Shown here: positions 23,791 through 41,349 of the stretch, one piece after another | How positions within the stretch are numbered: the stretch's first letter is position 1 | Layout of the letters: the number at the start of each line of letters is the position of its first letter | DNA from: Leptoclinus maculatus | Taxonomy: Eukaryota; Chordata; Actinopteri; Perciformes; Stichaeidae | Assembly: GCA_032191485.1 (NCBI GenBank) | Contig: JAVDOI010000018.1 | Span: forward strand, 14,340,566 to 14,404,565 | Length of the DNA stretch: 64,000 nt | Reading direction: 5' to 3' | Translations under genes and position numbers: made by a program | The notes under the pieces: model-generated | What the model saw: the letters and a program-made list of their open reading frames with translations, nothing else | Databases searched by the model: none | Told to the model about the DNA's origin: nothing

Positions 23791-23827
<37 letters not shown>
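23761..23827. repeat. (CTG)22 trinucleotide tract
   Basis: CTG/GCT repeats with a single CAG interruption near 23788-23791. The minus-strand frame reads poly-Ala, but there are no surrounding exon signals, so it is treated as noncoding. Confidence 0.93.
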
Positions 23828-23829
23828 AG

Positions 23830-26800
23830 CTCTCAGTGTTTCTGGCTCGACATCTAAAAGGAAAATAAATTAATCTCAAATCAGCCTTTAAATTCATAAA
23901 TGTTGTGTTGATCAACACTTCATACGGCACTTTTTAATAAAATTGTTGTGTGTGTAACTTGGCTTCCTTAATAGTTAATACATACTTTATAGATCAGTAA
24001 TAAGCCTCCAATAAGAACAAATATAAATAATGCCATTTTAAATGTTGATAACCATCAATAAACCCTTAATAAGTTGTTAATTAATAGATTTTTGTCGAGA
24101 TTCTCAACCTTATTCTTATTTATTAGAAAGGCAGAGAAATAAATAATTTAATATTTAAAAAAAACATCTAAATTTGGTAATAATTTGAACATTTCAGGTC
24201 AACATTTGCACACACACACACACAACGTTATAGATAATTTAGTCTCGAATATATAATAATAACATCTTTAGATTAGGAATAATATTTATTTCCTTTTTTA
24301 TCTAATTAAAAAAAATCATAAATTATTTATACCTTTTCACTAAATAATTTACATAATTATTACTATGACTCTTATTATTATTTTACAGTTTATAGACGGT
24401 ACAACTTTAAATATAAACTGGTATTAGTATGGAGTCTCTGGAGCTTCTCGGGGCCTGCGGGGAGAAGAATGGTGTGAAGGAGCATTAATGGACTCGTGAG
24501 TCGTGACCTCTGCATGGAAGCAATTTGGGGAAAGAGTTGAAAGTGTCGTAAAAGACAAATTAATCCTCGACGGAAACGAGATACATCCTTTAAAAACAAC
24601 CATTTGGAGCGCTTTGGCCCATCGGTCACTCTTTAATCCAACCAGAGGGACATTAGAGCTGCACACAGACTAATACACCAGAATCACACAGGCTGTGTGT
24701 TAACGGGCAGAAACAAGTGATTCCATTACGACTAAGCTTTACATCTTAAACCTCTTTGATTCGCTCCAATCAGGAGAAACCAACAGAAATATGAAATACG
24801 GGTTCTGCAGAAAATGTGTATTTATTTTTGCTGGTTTTTGTTTAATAGTCTGTTTTGTGTCACGCGTCTGTTGTTCGTTATAAGTTAGTTACTTTCGTTT
24901 TCAATTAGAGGTGATTGTAACCAGCACGAGCGTTTAATTTAGCGTAACACTGGAAAACATATAAAAAAAGAAAGAGGAGGAAAATCAAAACAGGATGCTA
25001 TAAGGTATTATTATTACTATTGTTATATTACCATTATTATTAGTATTGTATAGTATCTATTGTTGTTACTAGTATTGGGTGGGTACAATAAACACATTTC
25101 CCTTCTTAATCTACTATATCGTTTATTATCATTATTCCTATTATTAGTAGTAGTTTTATTGTGTGGGGAAAATAAGCAAATTTCTCTTGCAAATCTACAA
25201 TTTTATTTAGTATTATTATTATTATTATTATTATTGGTAGTAGGCCTAGTAGGTATCTAGCTAATTCGGTCGGATTTTAATGACGCTTCATTCATCATTT
25301 ATTATTTTAATAATGTTTTTACACCTGAGTTTCTGTGATTCTGAGTATTTTGTCCATGTCTGACTTTACTTCATATTTTTGGCCTTAAAGGCCTGTTTTT
25401 GTTTTTACTCGTTGTCTCACTCATCATCATCATCATCCTCATAATCCCCATCATCATCACTACCAGCAGAACAGCAGAGAGCTCGTACACAACCATCACT
25501 GTCATGAATAAATGAAGCGCTCTGTGGAGTGAAGCGCGACACGAGAGAGAGGAAACCCCGAAGAGAACTCCATTAGGCGGATTCATTTTACATCGAAAGA
25601 CAATAAATTGATCCGATTAATAAACCCGTATAGAGCTCTGAACACGTGTGTAAATAGAAAATGCCTTCTTACAAATAACAAAGTGATCAAAATACTTTTT
25701 GTTTGTTTCGATGTGTAATGAGACGGTTTCCACAACCTCCGGCCTGTTCTCGTCATTTGTCTGATGAACTTCTGTCCCAAATAGAAAACATTTTATGAAA
25801 GATAATTTGCATCCAGTCATTGTTCAGGAAAATATAACGACACCAGAGAAACTGGAATTATCCCTCGCTATGCCAAATTAAAGCAATCTAAAATGCAGAA
25901 ATCTAATTTAATCTGACACTTTTCTTTTATAATTGGTTTTCTTTGGTCATGGTCTTATTTATTTCCTCAGTGTTTTCTCTTGTTTCTGTCTTTTCCTCTT
26001 CACCACACAGCCGCGCTGTTTGCACAACTCAGTCAGACACATCGAAGGTGACAACAGACAGTCTGAACCAAATTATACAAAAAAAACCCCGCTTCCCCGC
26101 TGCAGGCACGTGACATTACCAAAGCTGAGTCAAAGATGTGCTCGTGACAGTGAATAGAAACAGATCACATTTCTTTTAGTCTTTTTTTACGTAAATGTAT
26201 GTAAATGTTTAGCATGCATCTCTTTCTCTGTATACTTCCATGATGTAAATGCAGGCCTAAAATAACAAACTTTGGTTATTTATTAATGTTTCTTTTATTT
26301 TTTGTTGCTTGATCCAAGCCAGATCTCCAAATTATTCTGCTGACTTGCTTGACTTTTTAAATGAGTTGTGTGTCAGAGTTCTGCTTCAACTCACTAAAGG
26401 GTCACTTTCTATAAATCGGTCTGCTCCCTGGATGTGAAATAAATAAAAGTGTGTTATTCTTTCCTTTCTTTGGAGGGGGGAGGGGGGGGGGTGTAAGGTG
26501 GTGATCGGTCACAGCACACACCCACCACTTACCTGTGACACAAATGTGTTCCCAATAACTGTAACTGCATTACTCTCCAATCACAATCACGTTTGACACA
26601 AAGCTTTGGGGGCCAAAAATACATTTAAAAATCCACATCAATGCTTCACACCAGTCCTATGGATTTGTTTCTAATTCAGGGATCAATATTTAATTCTTCT
26701 TCGCGGCATTGTGGAGCGTTTTCACGCTTGTTCGGGCTCCTATAGACTCCCACTTTCCAAACAAATGCATGAAACGGATAAAGGGAAGGAGTCTGTGTGA

Positions 26801-27590
26801 GTGTGAGGGATGCAGCGGAGGAGCTCTGCAGGATAACGATTCTCTGCCGGGCTTCAATAATTCACAGCCTCCGCTGCAGCCCGGATGCCGTTGCATGACG
26901 AGATGAAGCAAAATGCACACGAAGAGAACATTTCTTTGAATAAATACAGTGCGATGATGTCCACAACACGCTCGTGGTCTGCTGTTCACTTCCTCTGCAG
27001 CATCAAGACAGAATTTAAGTTGTCAAACTTCTCTTCCTGATCTCAGAGAAATAGTTTCAAATATTTAAACACGGAGAGGAAAATGACGAGTCTCTCGTTT
27101 ACTTTGCGGTATTTTGGCTGTGAAATGTTGTGCACGTAAAGTGATTAAATATTGACGCAAAAAATACATTTTCGCTGAGTTCACTGGATTTAGGCAGACA
27201 TTAATTAAGAATGAACTACAAGCATGATACTCCAGATTTAAAGGGATCTTGTAGAGCAACAACAAAACGAAATGTTTACGTGAATCCACCTCAAGTTCCC
27301 AACACTCCAATTGATTTAAAGACAATTGCCTAAATAAACTACAGATGCCGCAGGTCACATGATGGGTCCTTCCCTTCGACCAAAGTGGCATCTTGGAGCT
27401 GAATATCCCCAAAACAACCCGCAGACACTTTGGGTTTAACAGCCTGCATGGTGAGAAGTAAAGCTCTTTATGTCCAACCTCTAACGATGAAATCAAAATA
27501 ACTGCAAGAGACTCGTGAATGTCACCGAGCAGCCTCGCGACAACCTGCTAGCATAAAACCACAAACTGTTCCTTTTTTATGATTTTAGAA
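23830..27590. other. Intergenic, no gene seen
   Basis: A/T-rich (23930-24420) then mixed sequence, with an (ATT)n run at about 25209-25235, CAT repeats at 25425-25462 and G runs at 26475-26490. None of the short open frames has recognisable motifs. Parts of 26690-27000 look single-copy. Confidence 0.5.
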
Positions 27591-27599
27591 ATTGTTTAA

Positions 27600-29600
27600 T
27601 AAGCTCTTTCTCTTGTATTCACCACCGCCGTAAGGCCTGCATTTATTCCGGTGTAAAGCAAAAGACATGCCAACAGTCTCACCCCGCGCGCGCGCACAGT
27701 CGTCACCGTCATTATCATATTAAATAATATCGACGAATGAGCAGCGAGCAGCGGACTGGCTCTCCGCCACCGGCTGGTTCCACTTAATTCTCGCGTCGCA
27801 TCTGCATCGGAGCTGCCAGGTGTCTGATACCCGGGCTGCGTTAAAGGAGGTGAGTTCACCGTGTTTCATGGTTTATTGCTGATGTTTTACTGTAAATGAG
27901 AGGTGACTGAACTGTTCAGTCACTAAAGGTTTGGTTTATAGTGTTTTTCAGTCATTTTGCTTTGATTTTAATAATATGTACAACATTGTACCTGCTGTTG
28001 ATCAACACTCCAAAAACCAGGCCTCTGAATCGCAGCTCGAGTCTATTTCCTGGAAAGCTGTATACGCGCACTCACGCACGCCAGACCCTCTAAACACCCA
28101 GAGGGCCCGGATCAGTAACCCCCCCCCCCCCTCCTCCTCTATCTCACTGGTACCCCGTCGCGTGGGCTCCTCTCACACCAACGCAACGCTCCGTGAAATG
28201 TGCAGCCAGCGGGGCTTTCACGCACAGACACAGAGTTGCAGTTTTGTTGCTCAATTCATGTTCTCGTTTAAAGAAATGTGTGTATGTGTGTGCGCATGAA
28301 AGAACTCCCTTGTCGCAGTTTATATACCGTGAGGCCGCAGAGACAGTGGTGCATGCAAATCCGAGGAGCCTCGGTAACTCAGCTGAGAGTCGAAGGGAAA
28401 TCACAAACAGGTATCGAGTTGCAGAGAATTAAAGTCAAATATTTATACGCGCAGTACAATATACTCACGTGGACGTATTTCTGTTCAAATAAGTAGCCTA
28501 CACTTTTCTGACCACTTTATTTTAAACACACAATGATGCAGCAAATCACCACTTATTACAAAAAATACATATTTTCCCACCATTTTTTTTTCATTAATGA
28601 AACTGTTAGTTCCAGTTTAAATATTATTTTGCATTTAGAAATCACTCCTTATCATTTGACCCTCGCCGACTTCCTTATGTATGAGACACCACAGGGACAC
28701 CTGTCAATCACAGGTCAAGGCTACATCTTCAGTCAGTGTGTGTGTGCGTGTGTTTTTCATATAACCAGTGGCTAATCGTTGGAAATGAAGCTGTGTCCAT
28801 CTGTATCCAAATGCGCGCGCGCACACCGGACACACATTCTGTATATGAGCACGAAGTATTTTTCTGTATTTTCAATAAAACACCCACAAAACGGATATAT
28901 ATATATATATATCTACACACACATAGTGAATTACGCGCCACAGACAACGCGCGTGCGTTTTGCGCAACAACACGACGATGACCCGGTCAGCTGTGCGCGC
29001 TCGTGTGCGTGCTGTTGCGTTCACTGCTGCTGAATGACACGAAGCAGGAGGCGTTCACTGACCATCCAGTGTGTCTGCGAGTCGCTTTCATTTTTGTTGT
29101 CATAACTTCTTTTTTTGCGCACGGTTTATCATTGACAGGAACCCTGAAGGCATCTGTAATAACAGCACAGAAAGAGGGAAGGGACTTATTATTAGGCTAC
29201 TTATTAACATGTATCAGCGCGTGGACTTCACCTCGGGCGGCATTATCTGCGGGATGATACTGGCATGTGTGAAAGTGTTAGAGGGGAGCTGATAAGTTCC
29301 TGCTGCGTGAAGCACAAATCTGCAACTGTCTGTGTTGAATGGAGAGAACGAGGAGTCAAAACAGACTTATTAAGCGTCCAAAAAGAAGGATCCCCGCGCG
29401 GGTGCGTTTGACGGACACTTCTTGATCTCATTATGCGTCCTGTATGAGCGAGATCCGGCCCACAAAATGCTTCCATGGGTCACATTAGTTTTTTTGACGC
29501 CTCCTCTGCTCCCTCCCTTCCCTTCCCTCCCCTTCCCTCTCTCTCTCTTTGTCTCTCCTCCCTTCTCTCCTCCCTCTATCAGTCAGTGCGCCCGTTGGCA
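27600..29600 (+). promoter_or_regulatory. satb2: CpG-rich satb2 upstream region
   Basis: CpG frequency rises here relative to 20-27 kb, with CGCGCGCGCGC at 27686, GCGCGCGCGC at 28814 and GCGTGCG motifs at 28950-29020. A GTGAGT donor at 27850 after TTAAAGGAG could close an alternative noncoding exon. The region leads into the candidate satb2 first exon. No open frame is convincing. Confidence 0.4.
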
Positions 29601-30252
29601 CAGGAACGATTGAAAGTGACACGCTGATTAGAAACCCGCTCCGTTTGCGCCGATAAATCCCGCTACTGCTGTAAAAGTCCGACTCCGGTGTTTTGCTTTT
29701 TCGGTCAGGTCCGTGTTCTGCGTTTTGTCTCCCGGGTTGTCTTGTTTCTGTTTCACCGGCTGCGTTTTTTGTTGTTGTTGCTGCGCTTTTTGCTTTTCTT
29801 CCGAGGATGAAGCCATGAGTTCAGAGGAGGAAAGACTTGAGCCACAGAGACGCGTTTTGACAAAAGCGTGAAATTAAAGGACGGGGAGCACGAAAAGTGC
29901 ATCGAAAAGATCAAGTTTGTGCGCGCGCTCCGGACGACAGACGACAAAAGTCTCTTCTTCGTCTCTCCTTCCATCCTCCGTGCACCTCTCCACTCCGCTG
30001 CTTCGCGCGCTATCGTCCCCCCGCCCCCCCTTCCTTCCTTCCTTCCCTTCCACGCTCGTCCCCCACCACACTGTCACCAGTAAGTGACTTCTTGTGGATC
30101 TCCGGTCCGGTTCTCTCGTCCGAGTCCAGATTTCAGCAGCGTGATCCGCCGTGTGTAGGAGCCGAACCACAGCCCAGCCCTGGATTCAATACTCCTGCTC
30201 AATGGACAGAGCCTCCTCAGCGGCCAGCAGCGCTACAGACACGCCGTAAACA
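29600..30252 (+). promoter_or_regulatory. satb2: satb2 core promoter and noncoding exon 1 (candidate)
   Basis: GC-rich sequence follows a pyrimidine-rich stretch (29505-29580). Two donors are visible: GTAAGT at 30080 (after CTGTCACCA) and GTGAGT at 30253 (after CGCCGTAAACA). Either would splice to the acceptor at 39234-39235 ahead of the satb2 start codon. Short upstream ORFs occur: ATG at 29807 (3 codons), overlapping one at 29815 (18 codons, starts MSSEEER). Vertebrate satb2 has noncoding 5' exons, so this fits. The start of transcription is not determined. Confidence 0.45.
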
Positions 30253-30259
30253 GTGAGTA

Positions 30260-34850
<4,591 letters not shown>

Positions 34851-34859
34851 GTGGAAAGA

Positions 34860-35400
34860 AAACATCCAAAATACACATTTAGGTGTTTATTTAACTACTT
34901 TGTCTATTTGTTTTTGTAGATTTCTCCTAAATTCACCAAAAGTAACCATTAAATAACGCCTCATTTGCATATTCAAACATAACATTTGAATGCCATTTTA
35001 CAAAACATCTCTTTAAAGGCTGTTTTCTCTCTGATCCAGAAATCTCCACTCCAGTAGCTCTTACATTCACCAAACTGTCCAGTTTTATATATATATTCTA
35101 TATTCTTCAGGTTGTTACAGAGTTATTGTTCATATATCATTCATAGCCTGAGTTATAGAACATTTTATTACTAAAAACATGGATTTTGACAGTATTTTCT
35201 GATTTATAGAGTCCCTCTGTAAAAACCTTTGACTCTTAATATCTCAACAACATGAAACAAGAATGTTGAGCCTGGCTTCATCCAATGTTTAGATTTTTAT
35301 TTGGGAAATTTTAATAAGAAAATGCCTCATTTGCACATTTCAACATAACATTTCAGAAAACTTAATGATTCTTAATGTAATGAATCAATGGTACGGTTTC
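34860..35400. repeat. A/T-rich fish repeat with duplicated unit
   Basis: ATAACGCCTCATTTGCATAT with CAAACATAACATTTGAA (34953-34991) recurs imperfectly at about 35325-35355 (GCCTCATTTGCACATTTCAA, CATAACATTTCAG). The two are about 365 bases apart, so the block is at least a partial dimer. I recognise the body as a dispersed fish element. Confidence 0.5.
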
Positions 35401-35899
35401 ATGGTGGTGTCTATAAGTGAAACCTCTCCAGCTGTAGCGTCTCCCTTTAAACCACTTTAATGAGTGTAAGAACAGCAGCCTGCACCGTACGTCTCTCAAA
35501 TGAATGACTACCTATCGGTGTTTAGACTGGCTTTGAATTACACGTTGGCCTCCGTTTGTGTGTGTTTACGTCTTTGAGCCGGGCCAGTTGTTTAGAGGTG
35601 TGTTTGTTGTCGTGTCCCGCTCTTCCATTTCTTCGGGCGTGTCTGCATTTTCTTTTTTGCTCTGCAACCTTGTCTTTGGCCCCTCTCGCTGTGTATTTGT
35701 TATGTCTACAACGTGTAATAATGAGGAACTCGATAGTGGCTTATCATCAAAAAAACACAGAGGCCGTCCCAGTATCGGGCGCAATGTGGGACAAACAGAG
35801 CAGAGTTTGGGTTTTTTCATTTCTTCACATCTGACCGTCTCAGAGCAGCACATGCAGCAGATTATTTAGTACTTGTTTTTTTATTGATTAACAGGTTTT

Positions 35900-36190
35900 A
35901 AAGGAAAGGTGTGACAGTTGACCAGAGAAGCAGTAAATTGGGAAACGTGTCATGAACCCTCTCCTTATCAAAATGACATTACATTTGTTAGCAGATATGC
36001 AACAGCAACTCTTATCGCGTCTTTATTAACTGCTCCAACTATCGCAGGCCTTATCAAACAATGCACCTCGGATGGATTTAGGATGAACACGATAACCATC
36101 TCAGTCCTTTGAAGGCTGATAGGATCCAACAGAACGCGCTACAAGCCGACGCTATTGGAAGGCTATTAGCATTTATCAGTCTGAGACTGT
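35900..36190. promoter_or_regulatory. Candidate conserved noncoding element in satb2 intron
   Basis: Single-copy-looking sequence with multiple CTTATCA/TTATC and TTATTAAC cores (CTCCTTATCAAAATGACATT, GGCCTTATCAAACAATG) and no simple repeats. This composition is common in intronic enhancers. It is inference without alignment. Confidence 0.28.
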
Positions 36191-36717
36191 GGATGTGTGT
36201 GTGGGAACGCCCACGTTATTATTCACATGTCGGGTATGAAAACATGTAGAAAGAAACAAAGTCGTGTAGGGGTGTGCAGGGGTTTCAATCAATCAATCAA
36301 TCAAGTAAGTGTGTGAGCACATACAAGGAATCTGCTGCTCTCATGCTGAACATACACAGACAGATGTACTATGAACAGATATAAATAGATATAAAGGTCT
36401 CTTTATATATATTAGTGGTTCAACAAGCACGCAGCTCGATCACGGTTTTGGTTTGTTTTGCACATTAGGGAGAAAAACATTTCCAAAATACTCCAAAAAG
36501 AACTCCAACATATATGAATAGACTGTATTAAATAGTGGTGCGTTAACGGTTCGTTATTTTACGGTTCGGTTTTGCATCCTTAAAATATTTATATGTGTAA
36601 ACGGTAAGACAATAGTGCAACAAGTGCTGGAATAAATATATATGATTCATGTAACAGTTTGCTTTATGAACATGAGCTTATATATGTGGAGTAAACAGCA
36701 TACTTACACTCACAAAA

Positions 36718-36843
36718 CTATTTATCTCAAAGTGCTTAACTGCTGAAATGAGGCGTCAGTTGTAAGAAGGACGAAAACATCTATTTATCTCAAAGTGCTT
36801 AACTGCTGAAATGAGGCGTCAGTTGTAAGAAGGACGAAAACAT
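36718..36843. repeat. Perfect 63-bp tandem duplication
   Basis: 36718-36780 and 36781-36843 are identical; both begin CTATTTATCTCAAAGTGC and end GGACGAAAACAT. No mismatch between copies is seen, so the duplication is recent or an assembly artefact. Confidence 0.95.
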
Positions 36844-36989
36844 CTTCACTTCATTTGCAGGTTGTTTTTAAATCCATTGATCCTGAAACCAATAGAAGCA
36901 GAATCCTACAGCTTTACAGCACCGTCTACAGTAATGTGCTGCATAGAGACTGTGATTGAAGCGTTAAATGTTCTGTTTTACTTCATGAA

Positions 36990-37140
36990 AACTCCACCGC
37001 CGTCCCAGTACTGGAAGAGATCCAGTACTTTAATAAAAGTACCGCGGTGTAAACATTCTCCTTTACAAATATATCAACTTAGTACAGAAACACTATCAGC
37101 TAAATGTACTTAAAGTATCAAAAGTAAAAGTACTCGCCAG
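36990..37140. repeat. AAGTAC-type fish repeat fragment
   Basis: CAGTACTTTAATAAAAGTAC, AAATGTACTTAAAGTATC and AAAAGTAAAAGTACTC belong to the same family as the cluster at 15.3-16.8 kb. Confidence 0.55.
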
Positions 37141-38460
37141 TGTCTGTTCTCTCATAGAGCTGCAGTTAACGATTACTTTTATTATCGATTCATCTGCCAA
37201 ATGTATTTCGTTGGCGGTTGAGCTAGTTTTACTGTTTATACAACAATGTTTAATTACAAAAACATTTTTTAGACATTTTAGGCTTTTCGCCATTTTAAGC
37301 CCGGTTGTTACCGTTGAATGTCCACAATCATCTGTAACGTAACTTCTAAATAACTCAAATACACTTTGAGACACGAACACCTGTCTCCTGGGTTAAAGTC
37401 CCGTGTTTGTTTGTCTCCCTCACTTCTTTACACTACATCACTGTGAGCGTAGGATGCAGCCGTTACAGACGACGCGGAGTAAGACGACTCGCAGAAAGAC
37501 GACAGCAAACCCATTCATAAACACTTCCTGTTACCGCACGACGTTGTAATACTTGCTGTTGTTGATGCTGCCTTATCTCGGGGGCATGGTGCCTCGGGGA
37601 TGGCGCCACGTGAGCGAGAGATTAGATGATGCTGTGAATAAATCTGTTATAAAGCGTGTGTGTGTCCCAGGTCAGATGGTGAGATGTCGGTGAGGTGTTG
37701 ATAGGGATCGTCAGCATGAATTATCACTTCCTCTTTGAAGTTTTACAAGGCAGGTAAAGTTCCACTTCTCGTCCCGCTGAAGTGAATTCCCTTCAATGTC
37801 GTGTTGTTCTTTATTGGAGCTGCGACTTTGTCAGCGGTTAGATTTATTTGCAAAAAGCCGCCCTTTTTCTCAGCAAGCCTCGCATTGTGAATTACAGCTT
37901 CCACTGAGCTCCATTTAAACCCATCTCACTCAGTGCAACTCTCTGAACTTGTTTTCTTTTCTTTTTATTATTATTAAACTCTGCCACTTACATTGCTTTG
38001 GCCTCTTTGCCTCCCGCACTTTTTAATCACGCCAAAGCTAATGTTTTTAATTTATTATACATTTTGAAATGTTTTTTACAGTCTGTGGTTGTGTTGTTGT
38101 TGTGAGCGAGTCGGTACAGAAGGTAGAGACGGAGAGACCACACAAAACATTGTCTTTTGTTCAGAGTTACGACAGCTGGAGCAGTAAAAGCTGCAGAAAT
38201 ATTAAAAGAGGGAGGGAGAGAGGGAGGGAGGGAGAGAGGGAGGGAGTTGCAGTTGCAGTTTCTAATCAAGCGCTGTGGAAAATGCCACACTCAAACAATA
38301 ACCATGGATTCTCCCTCATTTGTTCTGCTGGATTGCTGGCCAATGTCACTCAGTACAGAGACCATCTGTGTTTTTTCCACTCACAAATCTGCTCACTAAC
38401 TTGATTTCCATACTTTCTCTCTTCACCATTTTATTTAATTTTTTTCCACGGACACTTTTC

Positions 38461-38521
<61 letters not shown>

Positions 38522-39235
38522 CTGAGGGTCACACATGCTGGCAGATATTGTCCAGGGGCTCGTATGTAAATAAAAGCCGGCTGCTCCTTCACACACGCTG
38601 GCATGTGTCCCCCGTCTGGCCTGGCAGCGTTTCTAATGGCATTACCCCGTATTAGACGTTTGGCTGACGCTCCGTTATCACGGGACACCGAAGTTCACGC
38701 GCCCACGAATGTGTAGATGTTTATGTACTCTTAGATATTAAACACAAACGCACACCGTCACTGTGTCGTTTACACTCCCAACAAACGCTGATAACGGACT
38801 CTCTCTCTCTCTCTCTCCATCGTCTTCTTTAATTCAATCTTACACACCTGCCCCTTAAAGGAAGTTGTTACTTTTCTTACCTTCAACAAATTCCATGAAA
38901 AGACCAAAACCATCAATGTCTTCGTCCAACTCTGAATATTTGTGGCACTTATCTTCAAGCCCATTTGTTACTGATGACATAAATGTTTACAAAATGCGTC
39001 GCTAATATAACGTTTAATTTGAAAAGGGTACGTTTTGTCCTAAAACATCATTATTTTTTAGCAAACGTTACTCAAACAGGAGGAAATATTTAATTTGTTG
39101 GGGACTGTTCATTGTTTTTGGTATTTTCATGGGATTTGTTGACAATAATAATAAACATCACCAACTTTAATAGTTGAATTCTTTTCACTTTTAACAATTC
39201 CGACCCTAAATCAATCCCCCTTAAATGTTTTCCAG
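37141..39235 (+). other. Putative satb2 5' intron, last part
   Basis: No exon seen before the acceptor at 39234-39235. It contains (GGGA)n at 38206-38245, a (CT)n run at 38464-38519 and a short CT run at 38800-38817. Confidence 0.55.
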
Positions 39236-39451
39236 ACTCCTTCTCTCTGGCCGGAGCTCCTCTGGGGATCTGGAGGAGGATGGAGCGAGGAGGGGAGAGT
39301 CCCATCACCCAGGACAGTCCCGAGCGGAGGGGAGGCAGCCCGGACCTCAGCGGCCTCCCGCCGCCGGGGAAGAAAGGCCGGCTTGAGCTCAACGGGAGCC
39401 CCACCGGACCACGCATACGCCTCAACGGAGCCCCGCTGAGGCCCCTCGGAG
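39236..39451 (+). CDS. satb2: satb2 first coding exon
   Basis: The acceptor TTTTCCAG ends at 39235. The ATG at 39280 sits in a good context (GGAGGATGG) and opens MERGGESPITQDSPERRGGS, matching the vertebrate SATB2 N-terminus. The exon ends with a G in phase 1 before GTAAGC. It is followed by a 3.9 kb intron containing the (GT)n run 40002-40071, the (CA)n run 40696-40757 and no exon. Confidence 0.93.
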
Positions 39452-40000
39452 GTAAGCAACATGTTTGTAAAGAGAGGCTTTGTTGGTGTTTATTTATTGT
39501 ATGAAGAGATTCATTTCAAAGCCACTAACTCAATATTAGTGGACTTCAACCCACCCGTAAAGAGACAGAAACGTCCGATCGGTGGAGCGATGAGGACCGA
39601 TATCTGATATCAGCATCGTTGCATCTTTACTTTGCCACCGATGCTTCCTAATAGTCACGTAACGGTACGTAAAGAGATGCATTTAATTTTTTTGCAGATT
39701 CTCTTAAAATTTCCCTAAAAAAAGCGAATGACGACGCCTCAGAGCAGTTTCACTCAGGTGTGTCGGAGGTTTCTTTTGAGCACCAAACCCAGTAGACGGC
39801 TTCTGGCTCTGCGTTGAGCCGCGTCCTGTAGCCCAGAGTGGAGTTTGGCTCGGTGGTCCTGCGCTGTTAATCTATAAGCCTGGGGGGAACTGTATAATAC
39901 AGGCTCACCAAATAAAGCAGATTGCTCCATATAAACAAGATTTATTCAACTCACTCTGGTTTATCGATTCCTGCATTCACTGTGAAAGTTGTTTCTTGTT

Positions 40001-40073
<73 letters not shown>

Positions 40074-40694
40074 ACACTTATCCCTCTATCTGGGTGTTTG
40101 TGTTGCTGCTGTATGTTTGCAGAAATGTCTCTCGACATTTTCCTTAAATTTAGTTTGACAGAATCATAAATATATTCTGTTCTTGTTCCAACACGCTATT
40201 TACGTACATTATTTTTATTTTACACTAAAACATTCGATCAAAGATGCAATGATCTGCACCATCCCATCAAACGGAAATATTCTAAATGATTTTATATGAA
40301 TCTGGCCTAAAATTCCTCCTCCTCTAGAATATGAAAGAGACATTTCTGAGGGTTTGAACAGCGCTTGGCTGCACATCATGAGTGTGTAAAGACGGAGACC
40401 CGTCTGTAGTAAAAGAGGTTAACAAATCAGCGTGGAGCTCAGATTTGACCGCAGTAAGAGAAGAAGAAGAAGAAGAAGATGTGTTGAAGTGAGAGAATGA
40501 ATGTTTAAACATAAAGAAGAAAAACATTTCTGTGTGAGAGAAGTCGAGGGAGGGACTGAGGGAGAGGAAGGAGGAAGGAGGAAGGGGTTTCCTGCGCTGA
40601 GCGGATGGTCGGCCTGTAATAATGACGGGTTGTCTTTGAAGACAGGAAACTCGACGTGTCTCCTCCAAACCACACTGCTGCCACGAGGAGGGGG

Positions 40695-40762
<68 letters not shown>

Positions 40763-41308
40763 ACCATATGTCCACACTCACAAACGTCTACGCTGGGACA
40801 CTCACACCCAACAAAAGCTGCCAAAGCACACACTAACACTCCACACACACACACACACACACACATCTTATTTTAATATCCCAGTTCACTCATCCCCATA
40901 CATATTAGAGGGATTAGAGGTTTTGAGGCAACATCGCATCATCCAAACCAGATCACAGAGAGTCAGCGGGCGAATCACAGGACACTGGATATGAGAGAAG
41001 ACAGACTGAGGTGGAGACGGAGGGTCGAGCGAGATAGGGCCACCGAGGGGGAGAGAGAGGGGAACGCTGGTCGGAGGGAGCTGCTCCGTGTTGACAGTTA
41101 TATTTCCCTGTTGGGGGAAATTCACTTACTTGAATTGGCACAGTGCTCCAGTGTGTAATTCACTCCATGAGAGCCTGGAGGACTGGGAGCAGAGTGATTA
41201 ATGAGGAGGAAATAGAAATATAGGAATTGACTGATTAAAACAACGGGATGGATCGGGGGTAAGAAAGAGGGGAGGGGGGGGGCAATACAACATGCACCTC
41301 CATGAAGG

Positions 41309-41349
<41 letters not shown>

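Noticed and set aside
23721..23930. Minus-strand poly-alanine frame
   Set aside because: It arises only from the CTG tract, with no splice signals or homologous flanks.
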